From Centrapalus pauciflorus (Eukaryota > Streptophyta > Magnoliopsida > Asterales > Asteraceae), in NCBI GenBank assembly GCA_020465985.1, contig JAANYP010001790.1, positions 744,001 to 808,000 of the forward strand: 64,000 nucleotides of DNA, in the 5' to 3' direction. Shown in pieces: positions 1 to 14,208 of this stretch (position 1 is the stretch's first letter; each line of letters opens with the position of its first letter). The translations under genes were made by a program, and so were the position numbers. The notes beneath the pieces were generated by a model, which worked only from the letters and a program-made list of their open reading frames with translations, was not told the origin of the DNA and searched no databases.

Positions 1-1746
1 CCTTGAGAGAATGAAAAAAAAAACACAATACTATCAAGAAATGAAAATCAAGACAGGTGAAAGAATCGCATTTCTTACGTAATGATTCATTCCATTACCA
101 CGAGCTAAACAAACAACTTTTTTTTTTCGTTCCGTCGTAATAGCTTATTCTATTCCATCTTCCATCACGGCGTAACAAACATTGCCTAAGTGTGTGTGTG
201 AGTAAGAAAGAGAGAGAAAAAGAGAAATACAGCACAGTCTGCCCACAATAAAGGGAAAAAGGTAGACCATGATGCGGAGGAAGGGGAAGGGGGTTTGCTC
301 ACTATCCGTGAGCCGTGGCCACCTCAACCATGGAGTGTGGCTAAGCACACGACTCCATGTGGGCTTAAAGTGCATTTTAGTAACACCCAACTATAAATAG
401 TAAAAAAAATTCTATAATATATAAATCAAATAACATAATAAATGTATAAATGACAAAACATATACAATACATAAAGTAAATTACATACTAAAACTAATTA
501 AAAAATGACCAATTATAATAAACCAAAAAAAAGCCCGATCTCAGCCGATAAAGTCATTCCTGAGCCTAACTCGAGCCTTTAAAATGAACCAAGCTCGAAT
601 TCAAGTTTTATATTTCTAGATGAGATAAAGCTTGAGTCCATTAACGCCCTACTTGGTTCTTATTTTCTATGAACTTAGCCCTTTTAAGATCATACATTTG
701 TAATGTTTATTATGTTTTTAAGATCAAATAGTTTGTGAACATACAAATTTCTACATTGTTTATTGCTCAGTTAAACATCATTAATTAGTTTATAGGTTAA
801 AAGAAGAACTAATCAAAATTCAAAACCTTATGCAAAGTTTATCACAACACTTCCATATTCAGCTAGAGATCACCAGTTCCATAAATTCTATTGCTTTTAC
901 TTATTGGACTATTTTTTTACAGTATGCATACATACCCTTTTTGTGCGTTCTCTCTAGGTCTCTCAGCTTCGATGCGTGGTCAGAATCTTATGTGCATGTC
1001 TCGTTTGTATGATTGTACTCTCAGACATAAATCATACTTAACTTGAACCGATGCAGGAGGAACATCAACTGTCAAGTTCCAGAGTAGCTCTAGTGATTCC
1101 TAATCCAATGAAAACGCTCCACTACAGTACCTACATGGTATAATAAACAAACAAAATTAAAGAAATCCCAAGAGTTTGTGTAATCTCAAATCCATGTACG
1201 AACATAACTAAATAGATATACTGGTCAAAAATTGGAGCTAAATCATTCATCATTGAATTCTCAGCAATAGACACCAAAAGACATCCGTTCATCGCCACCT
1301 CATTAACAAATTTAATCATTTTTATGAACAGTTTGAAAATACATTAGGTGGGCCAGATGTATACTTGTCCCATCAGGCCATCACTATTAATAACTAGTAT
1401 CCCAAACATTTTGTATGTTTTTACTTAAATGGGAGACCTAATAAAGTGTCTAGTAATGATTTATAGAGTTGTAAAAGATTGGCTCGTGGGTTGTTGATAT
1501 GGCATGACAAAAATGATTGTAATGAAATCGTTTGTGGGTCCGTCGTATACAGATGCTTTGATTGAATATAACATTTCTGAAAATTTAGGGGCCCACCGGG
1601 TAAGAACTAATCAAGATTACCCCTCCAAATTAAATCAGCTTCTATCCTCTATAACTAATTACTTTTGAGCATAATATAAAACCAGTCTTGAAAGGAAATA
1701 ATCCAACCAAATTGTGTACACAGAGAATATAACCAGTGAAGGAGCT
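1..1746. other. Intergenic, downstream of CCZ1
   Basis: AT-rich DNA beyond the CCZ1 stop codon. No reading frame resembles a known protein. An imperfect inverted repeat of about 12 bp per arm lies near 329-359. The stretch adjoining 1747 should include the CCZ1 3' UTR, but I could not place a poly(A) site with confidence. Confidence 0.5.
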
Positions 1747-2492
1747 TTACCTATCACTGAACTTCTCAACAGCTTCTGAGGCGTAGAGAAGGGTTTCATT
1801 GGCCTTCTCAAGTACCATATAAAGCTCCTTCCCTCTTGTAGCCCGAGCAATCACCCAGGCATTGTTTTTTGCTCTAATGCATATTTCTAGATCCTTTTCA
1901 TGATCCCCTTTTCCTCTGCTTTTTTCCAAATCAACATCTTCCCGAACCTTATTTAATGCAAGTAACGATTCCTGTCGAGTATTTGTAAATTAAGCTTAGC
2001 TTAGAATATCTTTAAAAATTGCAGTTCAAGAGGAAGGACATATAACAAAGATATACAGGCATCAGATTTCATGTATTTGGGATTTTATATGGTATGCAAA
2101 CAGGATTTTATTGACACAAATTCAGACAGCATATAAAGCTAGTAACTGTAATTTTTATTGATTTCATAAAAAGATGCCAGTGGCTAATCTTCACATGAAC
2201 GGTTTGTCAATACAATAGTTTGTCTTCCAGAATATGCATACCAAAGTCTTCCAAATTTCCAAATCTATGTAGTAACTAGTAAGCTCTACACTCAAGCAAA
2301 AGTCGGAAGATATTTCTGGCATTCATATCTTCAAATTTTTCTTAAACCAATTGTCCTTTAACTAACAGTAATGTTCAAACAATATAAAATAAAAGGATCT
2401 TTTCTCCTCAGCAAAAATAAGTTATTACAAGAAACTTCTCAAACCTGACTAGTTGGGTTCAGATAATGTTAAAAAACGATATTAAGATATGG

Positions 2493-2539
<47 letters not shown>

Positions 2540-5500
2540 GGGGGGAAGAAACAACCAACTCTTTGGGACGTAAGTACATCCTTCCACGGTCAATTATTAC
2601 AGCCACTAAAAGGTAGTTCTATCATGAGGTAAATGACTTTCAAATAACCATAAAACTAAAATTCCCCATGTGAGATTATTTACAACTATACATTAAAAGG
2701 AACTTTAAAAGAATTTACTCAAAGAAATAAAAAATCTAATTTGAAAAGTTTATCATATATGTTCATCTACATGTTCCTTCTTTCATTATTTTACTTTTGT
2801 TTAGATAGATTATTGTGTGCCAACCTTCTATTCCAATTTAATTAATGTCATACCAGAAATACGATGGGACCTGGACGGATATATGTGAAAATAATAGAGT
2901 ACATAGACTAACTCTCAAGAAACACAAACTCTCCTAGGTAGGCCACTCTCCTGTTGATGCTCACTGACATTTAATCTTTGTAATCAAAATAAGAATGCCC
3001 AACACAACACATTCAGAACCCCTCTATCTATAGGCATAGATGGAAAATAACAGAACTACCCTTCAATGTTTGCAGTTTTTGTTCTTTCTACAGTCCAGAA
3101 AGAATATGAGTAGACAGCAAGATGTGCCCTTATAGAAACCTAGATAACAAATTTCAAGGTTTGTGTGAGCAAGTGCTTATATCAAGTGAAATTTCATCAT
3201 CAAAACCTGCAGATAAGCAACACACAAAGGTTACCACAGAAATCTTTGAGACTTGGCTATTAATGATCTTGAATAACAGATCTTTCTGTTTCTTCTGTTC
3301 ACTTGAAAAAATAACTTAGATCTAGGGAAGGAAATTACCCATGCAACTGAGTAGAACACATGGTAGCTACTTCAAATATATGGATGCTCTGATCTGAATC
3401 TACATTACCATGTAACCTAACTGATCCTTTCTTTATATATAGGTAGAAATGTCTTGGTCCTTATGCCCTTCTAACAGAAGAAGGTTTAAATATTGAGGCA
3501 ATTGACAGTTATTCTGACCTTTGTTAGGGTTGTTACTTTTCCAGGGGGGGAAGCTCTAGATATATTCCGGTCACCATCCACTAATAAATAACGATACCCC
3601 TTCACATGATAAGCATTCTCACCACCCCATCCCTTTGCAAGCTTCTCCTCAACTTTAACGATCTTTGCAGATGCCTGGCAGATTAAAAAAAAAAACCAAG
3701 AACTCATTCAAGAAGAATTAAAAAAAAAAAAAAAACGAATGTAAGATACATTTTTCACAGAGAAGTGGCATTGTGTTTCCTATATCCAAAACAAACTAGA
3801 ACATCTATTTGTTCCAACTAGTATACATATTAGAACAATCAACAAACATTCTTTTCAGGATTATAAATCCATACGAACCAGTGTTATTCAAGCACAGAGT
3901 AACAATACATACATATTGTGATTGCTATATGTGAAGACTCAACTGAACTTTATAAGAGTTCTATATCAAGGTTGAAGGGTCCATCTAGAAGTTCTGAGTT
4001 TGAATAGCCAAAATGACAGCTCAAAAATCAAAATCTATATACAACACATCATCTTCATCAGTCCCAGGTCCCACCACCCACCTGTAAATCTGCCTCACAC
4101 TAAAAAATAATTGAAAACAAAATAGATTCATATCTGCTCCATCTCCACTCATGCAAGTCTAAACCAAACCAACGTGCTATTTTTGTGTATGGGGCTTCTA
4201 GTCATATATTAGATGTCTAGCTCATGTTGAGCTATTTTCATGATTTTACACAACTGTGAACTGTCAGAATTAGATATCTATGAATTATGTTTAATGTCCT
4301 CTGATGCTACCCATATCTAGTTTTCTTATTAAGTTTGTATCATGTATATAAATTGAGGTTTATGCTCACAATAGCAGCATATTAGTTCCATCTGATTTCC
4401 ATCACAACTACAAAGTGACAAACAACTGGAATACATATTTATGCTTTAGGAGAAAAAGTTCCATAAATTTCCAACATGAAACATGTTTGGTGTAAATCTC
4501 ACAAGCGGTAACATGAACTACCAATCATCATCTTGATAGCTTGTCAATTTCAGCCCCCTATATTGCTTCATCTCATAGATAAACTCTGCCTCAATGTAGC
4601 TTCTCAGCCCTCTACTGTCACTCTCCAACTCTCTCGGTGCAAAGGTATGATTAGGTGCAAAGAGAGTGATACAAGAAACTTCCTCTAATGCATGTGAATA
4701 TAATTAGAGATGCTTATAACCTTGACCACCGGGATGAAAGCATTAAAGGAATCAATGGTACCAATTCTTTCCCTATTACCACAATGTGACACCACCAGTA
4801 AGCTGTATCTTTTTGCTCTGCATATGATAAGCTAACTAAAGACATACTGACATACATGATATACTATGGCCTATGCTTATCACTGATAAAAAGAGCTAAC
4901 TGATGATAGGAGTACATGTGCTAATTCAAAGTTATAGCATAGAAGAAACATTTTAGAATTTATTTCACAAAGCCATCTCCAGCGATGTTCATAGAGAAAC
5001 AGAATATGTAAGCACATCCAAGCAATTCTCATGAACAGCTTTATTACATTCAGCAGTGCACATAAACTGCATTTTCCTTAGCTCTGCCAGGCACTGGACA
5101 GGGGTTAGCTCTGTAAATGTGTAGAGCCAAGTGTAGTGTGGTGTAGTAGTAGGCACCTGTTCTACGTATACCGTTCACCAACACTCACGGACACTCCCCC
5201 CGGGCTGGGAAACTATGGAAAACACCAAAGTACAAACTATATTGCTAGTAAGAAGTAAAACCAAATGTATGTCAATGTATTTACCAGTAAAGCACATACA
5301 TACATAAACTTATGTGCAGTCTTCCAGAAGAAGCAACAACCTAAAGCATGAGTTTGAATTTTAAAGTAATAAGAGAAGAATAATAAAAGATAACTGGCAA
5401 ACAAAGAATCAGTGACTGCACTTTAAAAGGAACTTTAAAATTGGTAAGTAACATCTAGAGCAATCAGAAGATAAACTGCTGCAGCAATATAGTTAGAGAT

Positions 5501-8500
5501 ATGAATAAGATGAGGTTTTATTTAATTAAGAAACAAGAAGCCTTTTCATGTGTTCAAGAGCTGGCGGTATAATCACAAGGAAAGATAGGATAACTTACAT
5601 CTTCAAGAAGTTGCTGCTTTAGCATTGAGATCCCCTCCTCCCCATTAAACATAGAGGTAACAGGTACAAGGAGGATGATGGTAAGGCTTTTATGCTGATA
5701 TACACACAGGTACATTTTATGCTCTGTTTGCTGAAGCCATATTGTTGGGGTGGTGGGGACCAAGCTACCAACCTCTACACCCCAAATATCAGTAACAAGA
5801 AAACCATCTTTCCCTCTCAACCACTTGCCATTTTGTAAAGGTCTCACAATGTGATAATTGTCACCTCCTACAGAAGAGGCATCATGGAATCCATGTAATT
5901 GATTCAAAGTTGACCTGGTATTTGCCAACCTAGAGCCTGATTCAGCACGAGAAGAGACATTTGCTTTGCGCAAATAAGACCAGGTACTTCCTCCGGAAGA
6001 TAGAACACGCGGGGTCAATCTTAGGATGCCATATGAAAATAGATTAATAGTGTCTTCCTGAAAGACATCATAATGATTATCAACTCCACACAATGAAATG
6101 AATATGTATTTGACTGTGTGCATTTGGGTGGGGGGGGGGGGGGGTGAGAGAGAGACTTAGGAATCAAAGATACGACATACAGGGGTTAGTGTTGTAGACA
6201 CCAACAGGTCCTGGAACATGATCACCGAGTAGCCTAAGGTACTCCCCATGCATGAATCTAATGCTCCAACAAGTGACTGCACAAACAAGCGGTTTAACTA
6301 AATTACAAAAGAAATTAGAAATACTTCTTACATGGCGAAGGAAACAGAAAATGAGAGACAATATTGGCCTAATTACATAGGAGAAATTCGACATCAATTT
6401 TAGAGAGTTATGAGGCAAAGACGGAACATTTGTCAGAGATTGCAGTACACAAATCAGGTTTTTGACCACTTTGTTGCTTCTTCCTCCATTTTCCTCCAAA
6501 CTTTCCAATTTTAGAAGTACTTTTGAGTGACAATTCCCCCACAAGAACAAACCAAATATACTATAATATGCTAAAAAAAATTTAAAATTTATAAGCACTT
6601 GTTAGAATTAATTGTTTACCCATTTGTTTCCAGGGCCACAAGCGTTCAAAATTTATATAAATAATGAATACATCATACTTAATTTTTTATAAAATAACGA
6701 ACTTATGGATAAAGGTATTTATAAAAAGGTATATTTATTTAAAAGTATAAAGTTTTTTATTTATTCGTGCATTCATTTATAAAATAATGAACTTTCTTGT
6801 GTAATCATTTATAAAAAAGATATTTTATAAATAAGAACTTTTCATAAACTCCTAATGGAACATTTATAAATAAAGAATTTTATTTCTTTTGTGCAACCAA
6901 TTCATTCCACTGCCAAACCCCTATAAATTTCCTCTTTTGATTTGTGCTTTTGTAGTGCTTAAAAACCCACCTTTGAACATCAAAAGAAAATTTATATATT
7001 TGTATTATTCATGTACGAAACAATCTTGTTTAGAAGGTGGAATATCATGAATATGTACAATGTTGGTATCACTTTGAAGGTAATGATGCAATGCAATTGG
7101 TTTAAAAAATCAATTACTTTTTCATTAGATTTCTCAAGAAAAACACATTTAATACCTAAATTCGGAGATGGTAAAAAATGAAAATAAAAAAAGCATTGAT
7201 TTATATTGTATTTTGTATATAAACTAAAGGGGTGTAATTAAAAGTTTATATTGGAATCATCAAGGAAACAGTGTAGAACGAGGTGGCTATTGTTGCCTAA
7301 CGGGACTTTGAATTACAACAGCAAAAAAAATTTGTATGCTGTGCATCAAAATCAACTCATGAGTATAAAGTTGATGTGATCTAATGGTGAGTATCACTGT
7401 CTTCAATACTCGACGCCAACAATAGTAAGGGGGTATTTGGATTTGCGCTTTGAAGCTGATTATTAGTTTGTGTGCTGAAAATGCAGAATAATAAAAAGGT
7501 GTTTGGCAAGCAGAATCATTTTTCTTCTGTAACTTCTGTCTTTTGGTGCCCAAAATGCAGGTTTATAAAAGCTTGAATTTGGAGCTTTTCTCTGCGGTAC
7601 TTTTGGAAACACATTTTATCAAAATAAAATACGAACACCCCCTAAATATAATTAAGACGGTGATAGAGTACTAAGAAAGATGCAAGATATCTGATCTGAC
7701 CTGTACTTCAATTGCAGCCTCACGTCCTACAGTCAACATCTGTACAGTCCCACGCTCCTTTAAAGAGTCACGAAAATTAGGTAACAGGAATTTGTTGCCC
7801 ATGAGAAAATCTGCCTCAAAGACAAAATGCACATATAAGAGAGAGGTACAGCAACTTCAGCATTACCCCCAGTGGCACAAATCCATTGGAAAATCATTTG
7901 AAACAGAAACTTCAGCATTACCGCAGCACCACAACTTCAATGGAGGCCGCTTTTGATATGCTGACAATTAGCGACCTCCAATAAAAAAATTTAAAAAGGA
8001 TAAAGAAACAGATTCTATATGATCCATGTAAGGCATGATTCATAAAAGGGCTTACCACTAAGGTAATCCATGATGAAGGTAAACAAGTGACTTCGAATTA
8101 GTCCTCCACCAGGTTCTTTATCAAGCATCACTCTTATAGAACCATGAAACATAATGAAGAGAGTGTGTACTTCTTTAAGAACACTTCGTAGGGCTTCAAT
8201 TCTCCATATGGCTTCGGTCTCTTTGCTTTTTGCAACCACCTATAACAAGGTAAATCCTGATCAATATAATGCACTTAAAGATCACCATGCAATGCACATG
8301 CACTTGGTTGATAATAACAGCCAACTTCTTATGACCAAGAAAATATCAAATATATTACATTTAGAAAATGACTTCTAACACATTTCAAAACAATCTCAAT
8401 AACCAAATAAGACTGTAATTGAAACAATATAAAATAAACAAAGCATCTCCTTGTTGTAACTGTAACCTGGAAATGAATTCCTTTATATAGAACCTGACAA

Positions 8501-10388
8501 TAACATGGCAGTAATAAAAAACATACATAATATGAAGACATACATATACTGAGATAACGTATGTGGGTAACATAAATGTAATTGAAGATTGATAATCTAT
8601 TTGTCCATGATTATCGTTGTCCAAAAACTTTTATAGTGTTAGGCACTTCCAAAAATAGCATGTTTACCAAATATCAACTATGTAAGAATTAGATCATGGG
8701 TGTGTTCGGTACAGAGAAATCATAAAATGAGAAACAAATGAATTCCTTTTCCCAAGTTTCATTTCCCTCCCACATGTAAAGAAATGGGAAGAATTGAATG
8801 TTACAATTCTCTTGAGAAATCATTAAAAAAAAAAGTGGAGTGCTCCCCCCCCCCCCCCACCACACACACACCATATGTACATGAAAATGCACACCAACAT
8901 TGGGGACACCTCTTGAGAGCATTCACTTCTCAAGCAACGAAGAAGTCATTGATATTGAAGCTCAAGGTGGGTGCAACAGTGATCATTCAGATTCTTGTGC
9001 TAAAGTATACCAGAAGACCTAGGCAAATGGTTCACGTCATTTCATTACTTGATGGCAGGTGCCAAAATCACAAAGAGGTTGTTGTAACAGTCTGTCAGTC
9101 TCCATGGTAATCAGAATGATCATGTGATTAGATGGGAGCAAACACACAATCAGTTTGTAACTATATCTTATGTTTGGATAAATCATTATCAACTTGTCCT
9201 ATTTTCGGTTAAAAGCTTACCATTTGTAACAAATTCGTCTTGAGAAATCAGAGTATTTATGAAAGAACAAAGAAGTAATATTTCTACACGTTGATTTGCA
9301 ACGTATTTAATTATTATTAATTTTTGAATATTTATGTATGTTTTTCTTAAGTAAATGCTTGTGATAAAAAAACATAATTGACGAAGATAAAATTGTTATT
9401 TTATATTTATTTCTATTCTCAATTTATAACATCTAAACAAGAGCATTGATTCTCTGTTGTATTTCTCTGTTCTACCAAACAAATGAATCAATTTTCAGTC
9501 TTCAGACTAATTCTCTTTCTCTGTAATTTCATTCTCTATTGTTATTTCTCTACATTTCCATTATCTGCACCAAACGCATCCTTATTGTTTAATGAATACA
9601 AATGATTGATCAAAGTATACATGCAATAGAATATTTTATCTTCTCACAATGGAATAAGATTTAAAAAAACACTAATGATGTTCCAAAAGAAACATACACC
9701 TTACCATTACCATCCATATATCAGGCTCTGCCTCAAAGAAAACATGTGAATGCATTTCTGCTTCTATAACCTCACAAGCTGCCTCAGGAGAAAAAATTCT
9801 GCAGAACCACATTCATATTCATAAGGGTATCTTTTAACAATGAGCAATGAAAGACAGATTCTGGGAAGACAATGGGGCCTCAAACAAGTTTACAGTTTCT
9901 AGCCAAAAAGCTTGTTTTGGGTAGAACCTATGAAAATGGGGCTTTCAGTTAGAAACATAAAAACTAAGATGGTGTGGGATATTCATGAAATGGTATTCCC
10001 ATCAGCTAAAATTTGCACTATAACAACTCAGCACCACACCACTTCTTCCTAGTAAAATTAGAGATCACTACATCCATATAATTTAACACACACTCAAAGA
10101 TGTATTAATCGAGGGGGGATACATGATCTTTTACAAGTTTTCAGTGTATGCATGAAATTGACCCTTACGATGAATATATGTGGCATAAGTGGCTGCTGAC
10201 CTTGTGAAAGTGATGAGTCCTTCGCTGAGGCCAATGACCGAAAGTTGAGCCGGAAACGGCAAATCAGCCGGGAAGAAGAACAAAATCTTCTCCAGTTCCT
10301 CCCCTTCATGTTGCCCCCTTCTCAAATCAAATATGCAAAATTTCAGTGCTTCACTGAGAGTAGTAGTGGCAGCTGATGACAATCCCAT
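1747..10388 (-). CDS. CCZ1: Vacuolar fusion protein CCZ1 homologue
   Basis: CCZ1 pairs with MON1 as the guanine-nucleotide exchange factor for Rab7, driving Rab5-to-Rab7 conversion on late endosomes and vacuolar delivery. Exons on the minus strand: 10388-10201, 9798-9705, 8239-8056, 7810-7701, 6276-6181, 6057-5599, 3674-3519, 1971-1747. All junctions are GT-AG and the joined frame is 1512 nt (503 aa), close to the roughly 515 aa of Arabidopsis CCZ1. The protein opens with MGLSSAATTTLSEALKFCIF. The N-terminal part (about residues 1-190) corresponds to the first longin domain, with the conserved EAEPDIWMVMV stretch across exons 2-3. Exon 6 (residues 225-377) is a low-conservation, serine-rich middle. 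The C-terminus ends AVEKFSDR. No stop or frameshift was seen. Introns 2 and 4 hold small transposons and intron 7 a GA/G tract. The family call is firm; exact splice sites are inferred from frame and family knowledge, not from transcripts. Confidence 0.93.
2496..2545. repeat. (AG)n followed by a G run, CCZ1 intron 7
   Basis: About 34 bp of perfect AG dinucleotide runs directly into about 17 consecutive G. It is a purine-only tract on the plus strand, inside the intron between CCZ1 exons 7 and 8, and is likely length-variable. Confidence 0.95.
6130..6144. repeat. Poly-G run, CCZ1 intron 5
   Basis: Fifteen consecutive G followed by TGAGAGAGAGA, in the intron between CCZ1 exons 5 and 6 and about 70 bp upstream of the exon 6 acceptor. 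Confidence 0.9.
7429..7642. mobile_element. Tourist/PIF-like MITE in CCZ1 intron 4
   Basis: A 214-bp segment begins GGGGGTATTTGG and ends with the complement of GGGGGTGTTCGT. It is flanked on both sides by TAA (7426-7428 and 7643-7645), the usual 3-bp target duplication of PIF/Harbinger elements. It has no coding capacity. The class is inferred from the target site and the G-rich termini. Confidence 0.6.
8698..9581. mobile_element. Decayed inverted-repeat DNA element, CCZ1 intron 2
   Basis: The left end (GGGTGTGTTCGGTACAGAGA) and the reverse complement of the right end (GGATGCGTTTGGTGCAGATA) are imperfect inverted repeats typical of plant MITEs or small hAT/PIF derivatives. No target duplication could be recognised, so the boundaries are approximate. 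A C14 run (8845-8858) lies inside. Confidence 0.4.
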
Positions 10389-10502
10389 ACTATAATTCCC
10401 TTATCATTCACCTTAAATCAAACAAGTAATTAAATCGCTGCAAGACCTGCACATTTGTAACACATATCTTGCGAAAGATATGATGCTCTGAAGCTAAAAC
10501 GG

Positions 10503-10536
10503 AAACCCTACGTAATTATATTTGGATTAACCCTAA
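10503..10536. promoter_or_regulatory. AACCCTA motifs upstream of CCZ1
   Basis: AAACCCTA at 10503-10510 and AACCCTAA at 10529-10536 lie about 115-150 bp upstream of the CCZ1 start codon. This is the telo-box core found in many plant promoters and 5' leaders. Function here is only inferred. Confidence 0.35.
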
Positions 10537-10759
10537 TTCTAAATCATGATTACAAACATTAATATCAATCGTTGAAAAATACCTCCAATTCACAGTTTCA
10601 CACAGTTACAATCATATAATTACACATGGTATGTGAGTTTGTGATCGTGTCGTACTTTAACAGCAAGAAATGGAGTCGATTACCGGAAAACTGGATCGAT
10701 TGAAAGCCGAAGAACTAGAGCAGGTGCGTCGACCGTGGACGATGTGTAACACCTATCGG

Positions 10760-12050
10760 AAAGGGATGTGTCAAACTGCATTTAAATTTTCTTTAACTGT
10801 ATTAATTTACTAGTTTATGACCCAGATCCACGTATCAGATGAATATTTTTAATAAAATTTATATAAGTAAAAAATAAAAATGCATAACTATTAATTATTT
10901 AAAATAATGTATCAAAAATATTATTATTCGTCAGTGATTGTTTTTAAAAGCTTAGTTTATTTTAATATATTTTAATTTATATAAAGTGATATTATAGTTT
11001 ATATATAATACAATACTTATATATTTACTACAAATTAATATTTATAGACTAAAAATAATAGAGTTATTTATCTTTTAAAAAAGAACAATTGTATTATCTT
11101 TTATTATTTATAGATTAAAAATAATAGAATATATTTATATTTTTAAAAATGATAAATTGGACGTATCTCTTATCTATTTATAATAATAAGTTGTATTAAT
11201 CTTTTATAATGAAATGTGAAGCTGACACGTGACATTTGATATTTTTTATTATATAAGTTTAAAACCACATATTACATGATTATTTAAAAAAAACTAATTA
11301 TTTTTTGAGAATATAAACTTATAAAAAAATACACAATTGTTATATACATGTGATATAAACATGTTATCTTGTTTATCAAAAGTTTAATTTAACTAAAACA
11401 TTTATAATGTTTATCAACTATACCATTTTGTATTACAATCAATGTAGGATGCCATAAAAAAGTTATCCATAAACTTTTAACGCAAACTTAATTTTCTTTA
11501 TAGGCATGTGAGATTAGTTCAATATAAAAATATTAAAAAAACGTGTGATCGATTTAAATTTAAACGTATAAACATTAAACCCGTTCAAACATAAAATTCA
11601 AAAGAATATAATTTTATCTGATTATTACTACAATAAGATCAATTATTTATTTCTAAATAAGAAAAACCCAAATATGTAATCTAAATCTAGTTTATAAAAA
11701 GTAACATACACTACCGTTAATTAGAATATTTAACATACAATTACAAATTTTTATTTCTCAATGACCGTTGGATATATTATAAATAAATAAACATGAATCC
11801 TCAAATTACAGTTCATGGATTGTAATTGATTTTTTTATTCCAATAAATATCATATTTGTAAGATAATAATTTTATATGTTTTAATTAAAATTTAATCAAA
11901 ATATCAACTTTTTTTATTTTAAACGTAAATTTAGATTGGTATTAGAATGTATAAAATACTTCCTTTTTGTAATTACACGGATTAAATATGAAAGTGTTTG
12001 AATTAAATTTCATATTTTCTTTTAATAATGTATTTGTAAAATTAAAAATC
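10760..12050. other. AT-rich intergenic, no gene seen
   Basis: Very AT-rich sequence with no reading frame of note. A GACACGTGAC motif at 11224-11233, followed by AT-rich DNA, may be a decayed relative of the Helitron-like ends at 12.1 and 12.7 kb. Confidence 0.5.
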
Positions 12051-12054
12051 TAAT

Positions 12055-12165
12055 CATGGAAAAAGGCCGGGAAATCATAAATTTAGAGAGATGAGGTAGT
12101 GACACGTGGCATGAGATGTTTTTTTATTAATATATATTTATATAGATTAGATTATTAAGTGTACT
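12055..12165 (-). mobile_element. Helitron-like 5' end, copy 1
   Basis: Read on the minus strand, the segment starts TCTATATAAATATATATTAA, then has GCCACGTGTC (complement of 12101-12110), CTCTCTAAA and a TTTCCCGGCC...TTTTTCC block. The same order of blocks recurs at 12675-12783 and 63615-63730. TC followed by an AT-rich start suits plant Helitron 5' termini; the class is an inference and no 3' CTRR hairpin end was located. Confidence 0.45.
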
Positions 12166-12169
12166 ATTT

Positions 12170-12670
12170 ATATCAATTCATATTTTTTTAGAATTGATAA
12201 AAAAAAAAAAAGAATTGATAATTTATTATAATTGCTACTAATAAGTTAAAATAATAGAAAATTTTAAGAATAAAAGTAGATTATAAATTTTATAAATTAG
12301 TTTAAATTTTAAAAAACAATACTTTTGTAGTTTTGTACAATATTTATGAATGAAAATATATGAAATATAAGAAGGAAAAGTTGTATCTAATTTGTCTACA
12401 TTTTATACTTAATATGATTTAACTAAAAAAATTATGTTATATTAATAAATAAATATTTGTTTTAAGATATTAGTTATACAAAATAAATACAATTATAATA
12501 TGCATGTTTCAAATTTAAAAACAATATATATGTTTTAGTTATTAGTAACCTATTGGTTTAATTGCTTTTAATATAATAAAATGAAGTGATTAATGTAAGG
12601 AAATAAATTAGGAAAGAAAGATAAAAGGTTATTTATATCTCTTTTAATTAACTAAATTTATTATTGAATA
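12170..12670. other. AT-rich spacer
   Basis: AT-rich spacer between two Helitron-like ends. It probably includes internal sequence of copy 2, whose body would run towards lower coordinates. No genes seen. Confidence 0.4.
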
Positions 12671-12674
12671 GCTC

Positions 12675-12783
12675 TAAATTAGGAAAAAGAGCGGGAAAAT
12701 TAAAAAGTAATTCGTTGATAGGATGACACGTGGCGATATGATGTTCTCATTTATTATAATATATAGATATAGATAGATAGATT
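12675..12783 (-). mobile_element. Helitron-like 5' end, copy 2
   Basis: On the minus strand it reads TCTATCTATATCTATATATT, then GCCACGTGTC (complement of 12725-12734), then TTTTCCCGCTCTTTTTCCTAA. It matches the 63.6 kb copy closely, including TTTTTCCTAAT downstream of the CACGTG core. Confidence 0.45.
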
Positions 12784-13235
12784 GTTTATTTATTATCTAC
12801 TCACGATATTTATTTTTCAGAAAATCCTTTTAACGAAAAATAGACATTTTTCGATTTCAGTTTTTAAGTTATAATTTTATGAAAAAAACAAAAGTATTTA
12901 TAAAGAGTGAAAACATGATTAAGTTTTAGTTTTAAGAAAAATAAGATAAGTAATTATAAAATAAGAAAAATAGGATAGGTGATATAAAAGTAAGAGTAAA
13001 AAAATAAAATATTATAAAGAAATATAGGATGGGTAATAGAAAAGTATAAAAAGTGGTATTATAAAAAGTGAAATGAAAATTGTGCGTCCATTTGACGAAA
13101 GCATTTTCGGGTTTCGTTTTTTATGATAACAAGGGTTTTATAAAAAAACATGTTCATTTGCATATTTTCTAAAATACATTTTCATTTTTAGGAAATTCTC
13201 ATCCTCAAAATTTATAAATAAATGTTAAAAATAAG

Positions 13236-13403
13236 TTCAACATGTTTTCAACCATTTTCTAACTCAAAACTAAAACAATGAGTTTTTAAGTTACAATATG
13301 AATACGTTTTCAGAATTCTCAATTGTTTTTTGAAAAATTAAATCTAAATTTTTTTTCTTGAAAACTAAAATTAAAAACAAATGAAAATTTTACGTCAAGT
13401 GAA
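13236..13403. repeat. Left arm of 168-bp inverted repeat
   Basis: This arm is the reverse complement of 32307-32474 with roughly 85-90% identity by eye, for example TTCAACATGTTTTCAACC at its outer end and CGTCAAGTGAA at its inner end. Before retrotransposon A inserted, the two arms would have been separated by only about 95 bp, making a foldback or MITE-like element. Confidence 0.8.
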
Positions 13404-14008
13404 TTAAGAGATTGTGATTAAGTAAACAAGTTTTCATTTTTTTTGAAAAGTTATATGGAAATTTTGAACAATTTTCAGTAACTAAACTGAAACACCCATA
13501 CAACTAATACGAGTATTTCGATACCATTATACGTTAATTTATACAGAGTACTTGCGGAAATACGATCAAATTAAAACTTTTGCAATACATTAATGATCAT
13601 CAACGTGATTCCAAACACTTTGCATAAGACACAACAGAGTGTCGGAAATCACGGAGCAATGTAACTGGGGTTACAAGATTAAGTTATCAATTTAGTTACA
13701 AACGAACTAATAAACATCGACTAATTCGTATACGTCCAAAAATGGAAGTCTGCTACTCCCACCCCAATCATCCACAAAATATTGAGCTCCTATCCGAGCT
13801 CCAAACGATGTCTAACAACTTGGGCCAGTCGGGCCTTTGCCCTTAACAGATCCTGAAAGGAAATAACAACTAACGGGTAAACAACAAAGTTGTTTAGTGA
13901 GATTCTAGATTAAAGTATCATGCGATATATGAATGATGCCATGCAATGCCATGAATTCAACTATCATTTTTAGGAGGCCAACCAATGGCTAACAAGCTAC
14001 CACATTGC

Positions 14009-14208
14009 GGTTACCATACACAAGCTTACCGAACAATGAGTTTACAATCTACTGCTCGATTACCACAGACACAGGCTTATCGATATGCAGTTTACAATGA
14101 TGCCATACGATTACCACACACAGGCTTACCGTTTTACAGGCAATAATGGTTACCACACACAGCCTTACCATTAAGATTCCGCTAGGTTACCACACTCAGG
14201 CTTACCGT
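14009..14208. repeat. TTACCACACACAGGCTTACC repeats in A LTR
   Basis: At least five degenerate copies of a roughly 20-bp unit, spaced 30-50 bp apart, occur in the A LTR. The same array is present in the other A LTR (about 30590-30790). Confidence 0.75.

Noticed and set aside
13616..13621. LTR A start at 13621 (TGCATAAG)
   Set aside because: This is where the two LTRs cease to match, but the flanks there show no target duplication. Extending to 13488 gives an exact TAAAC match on both sides.
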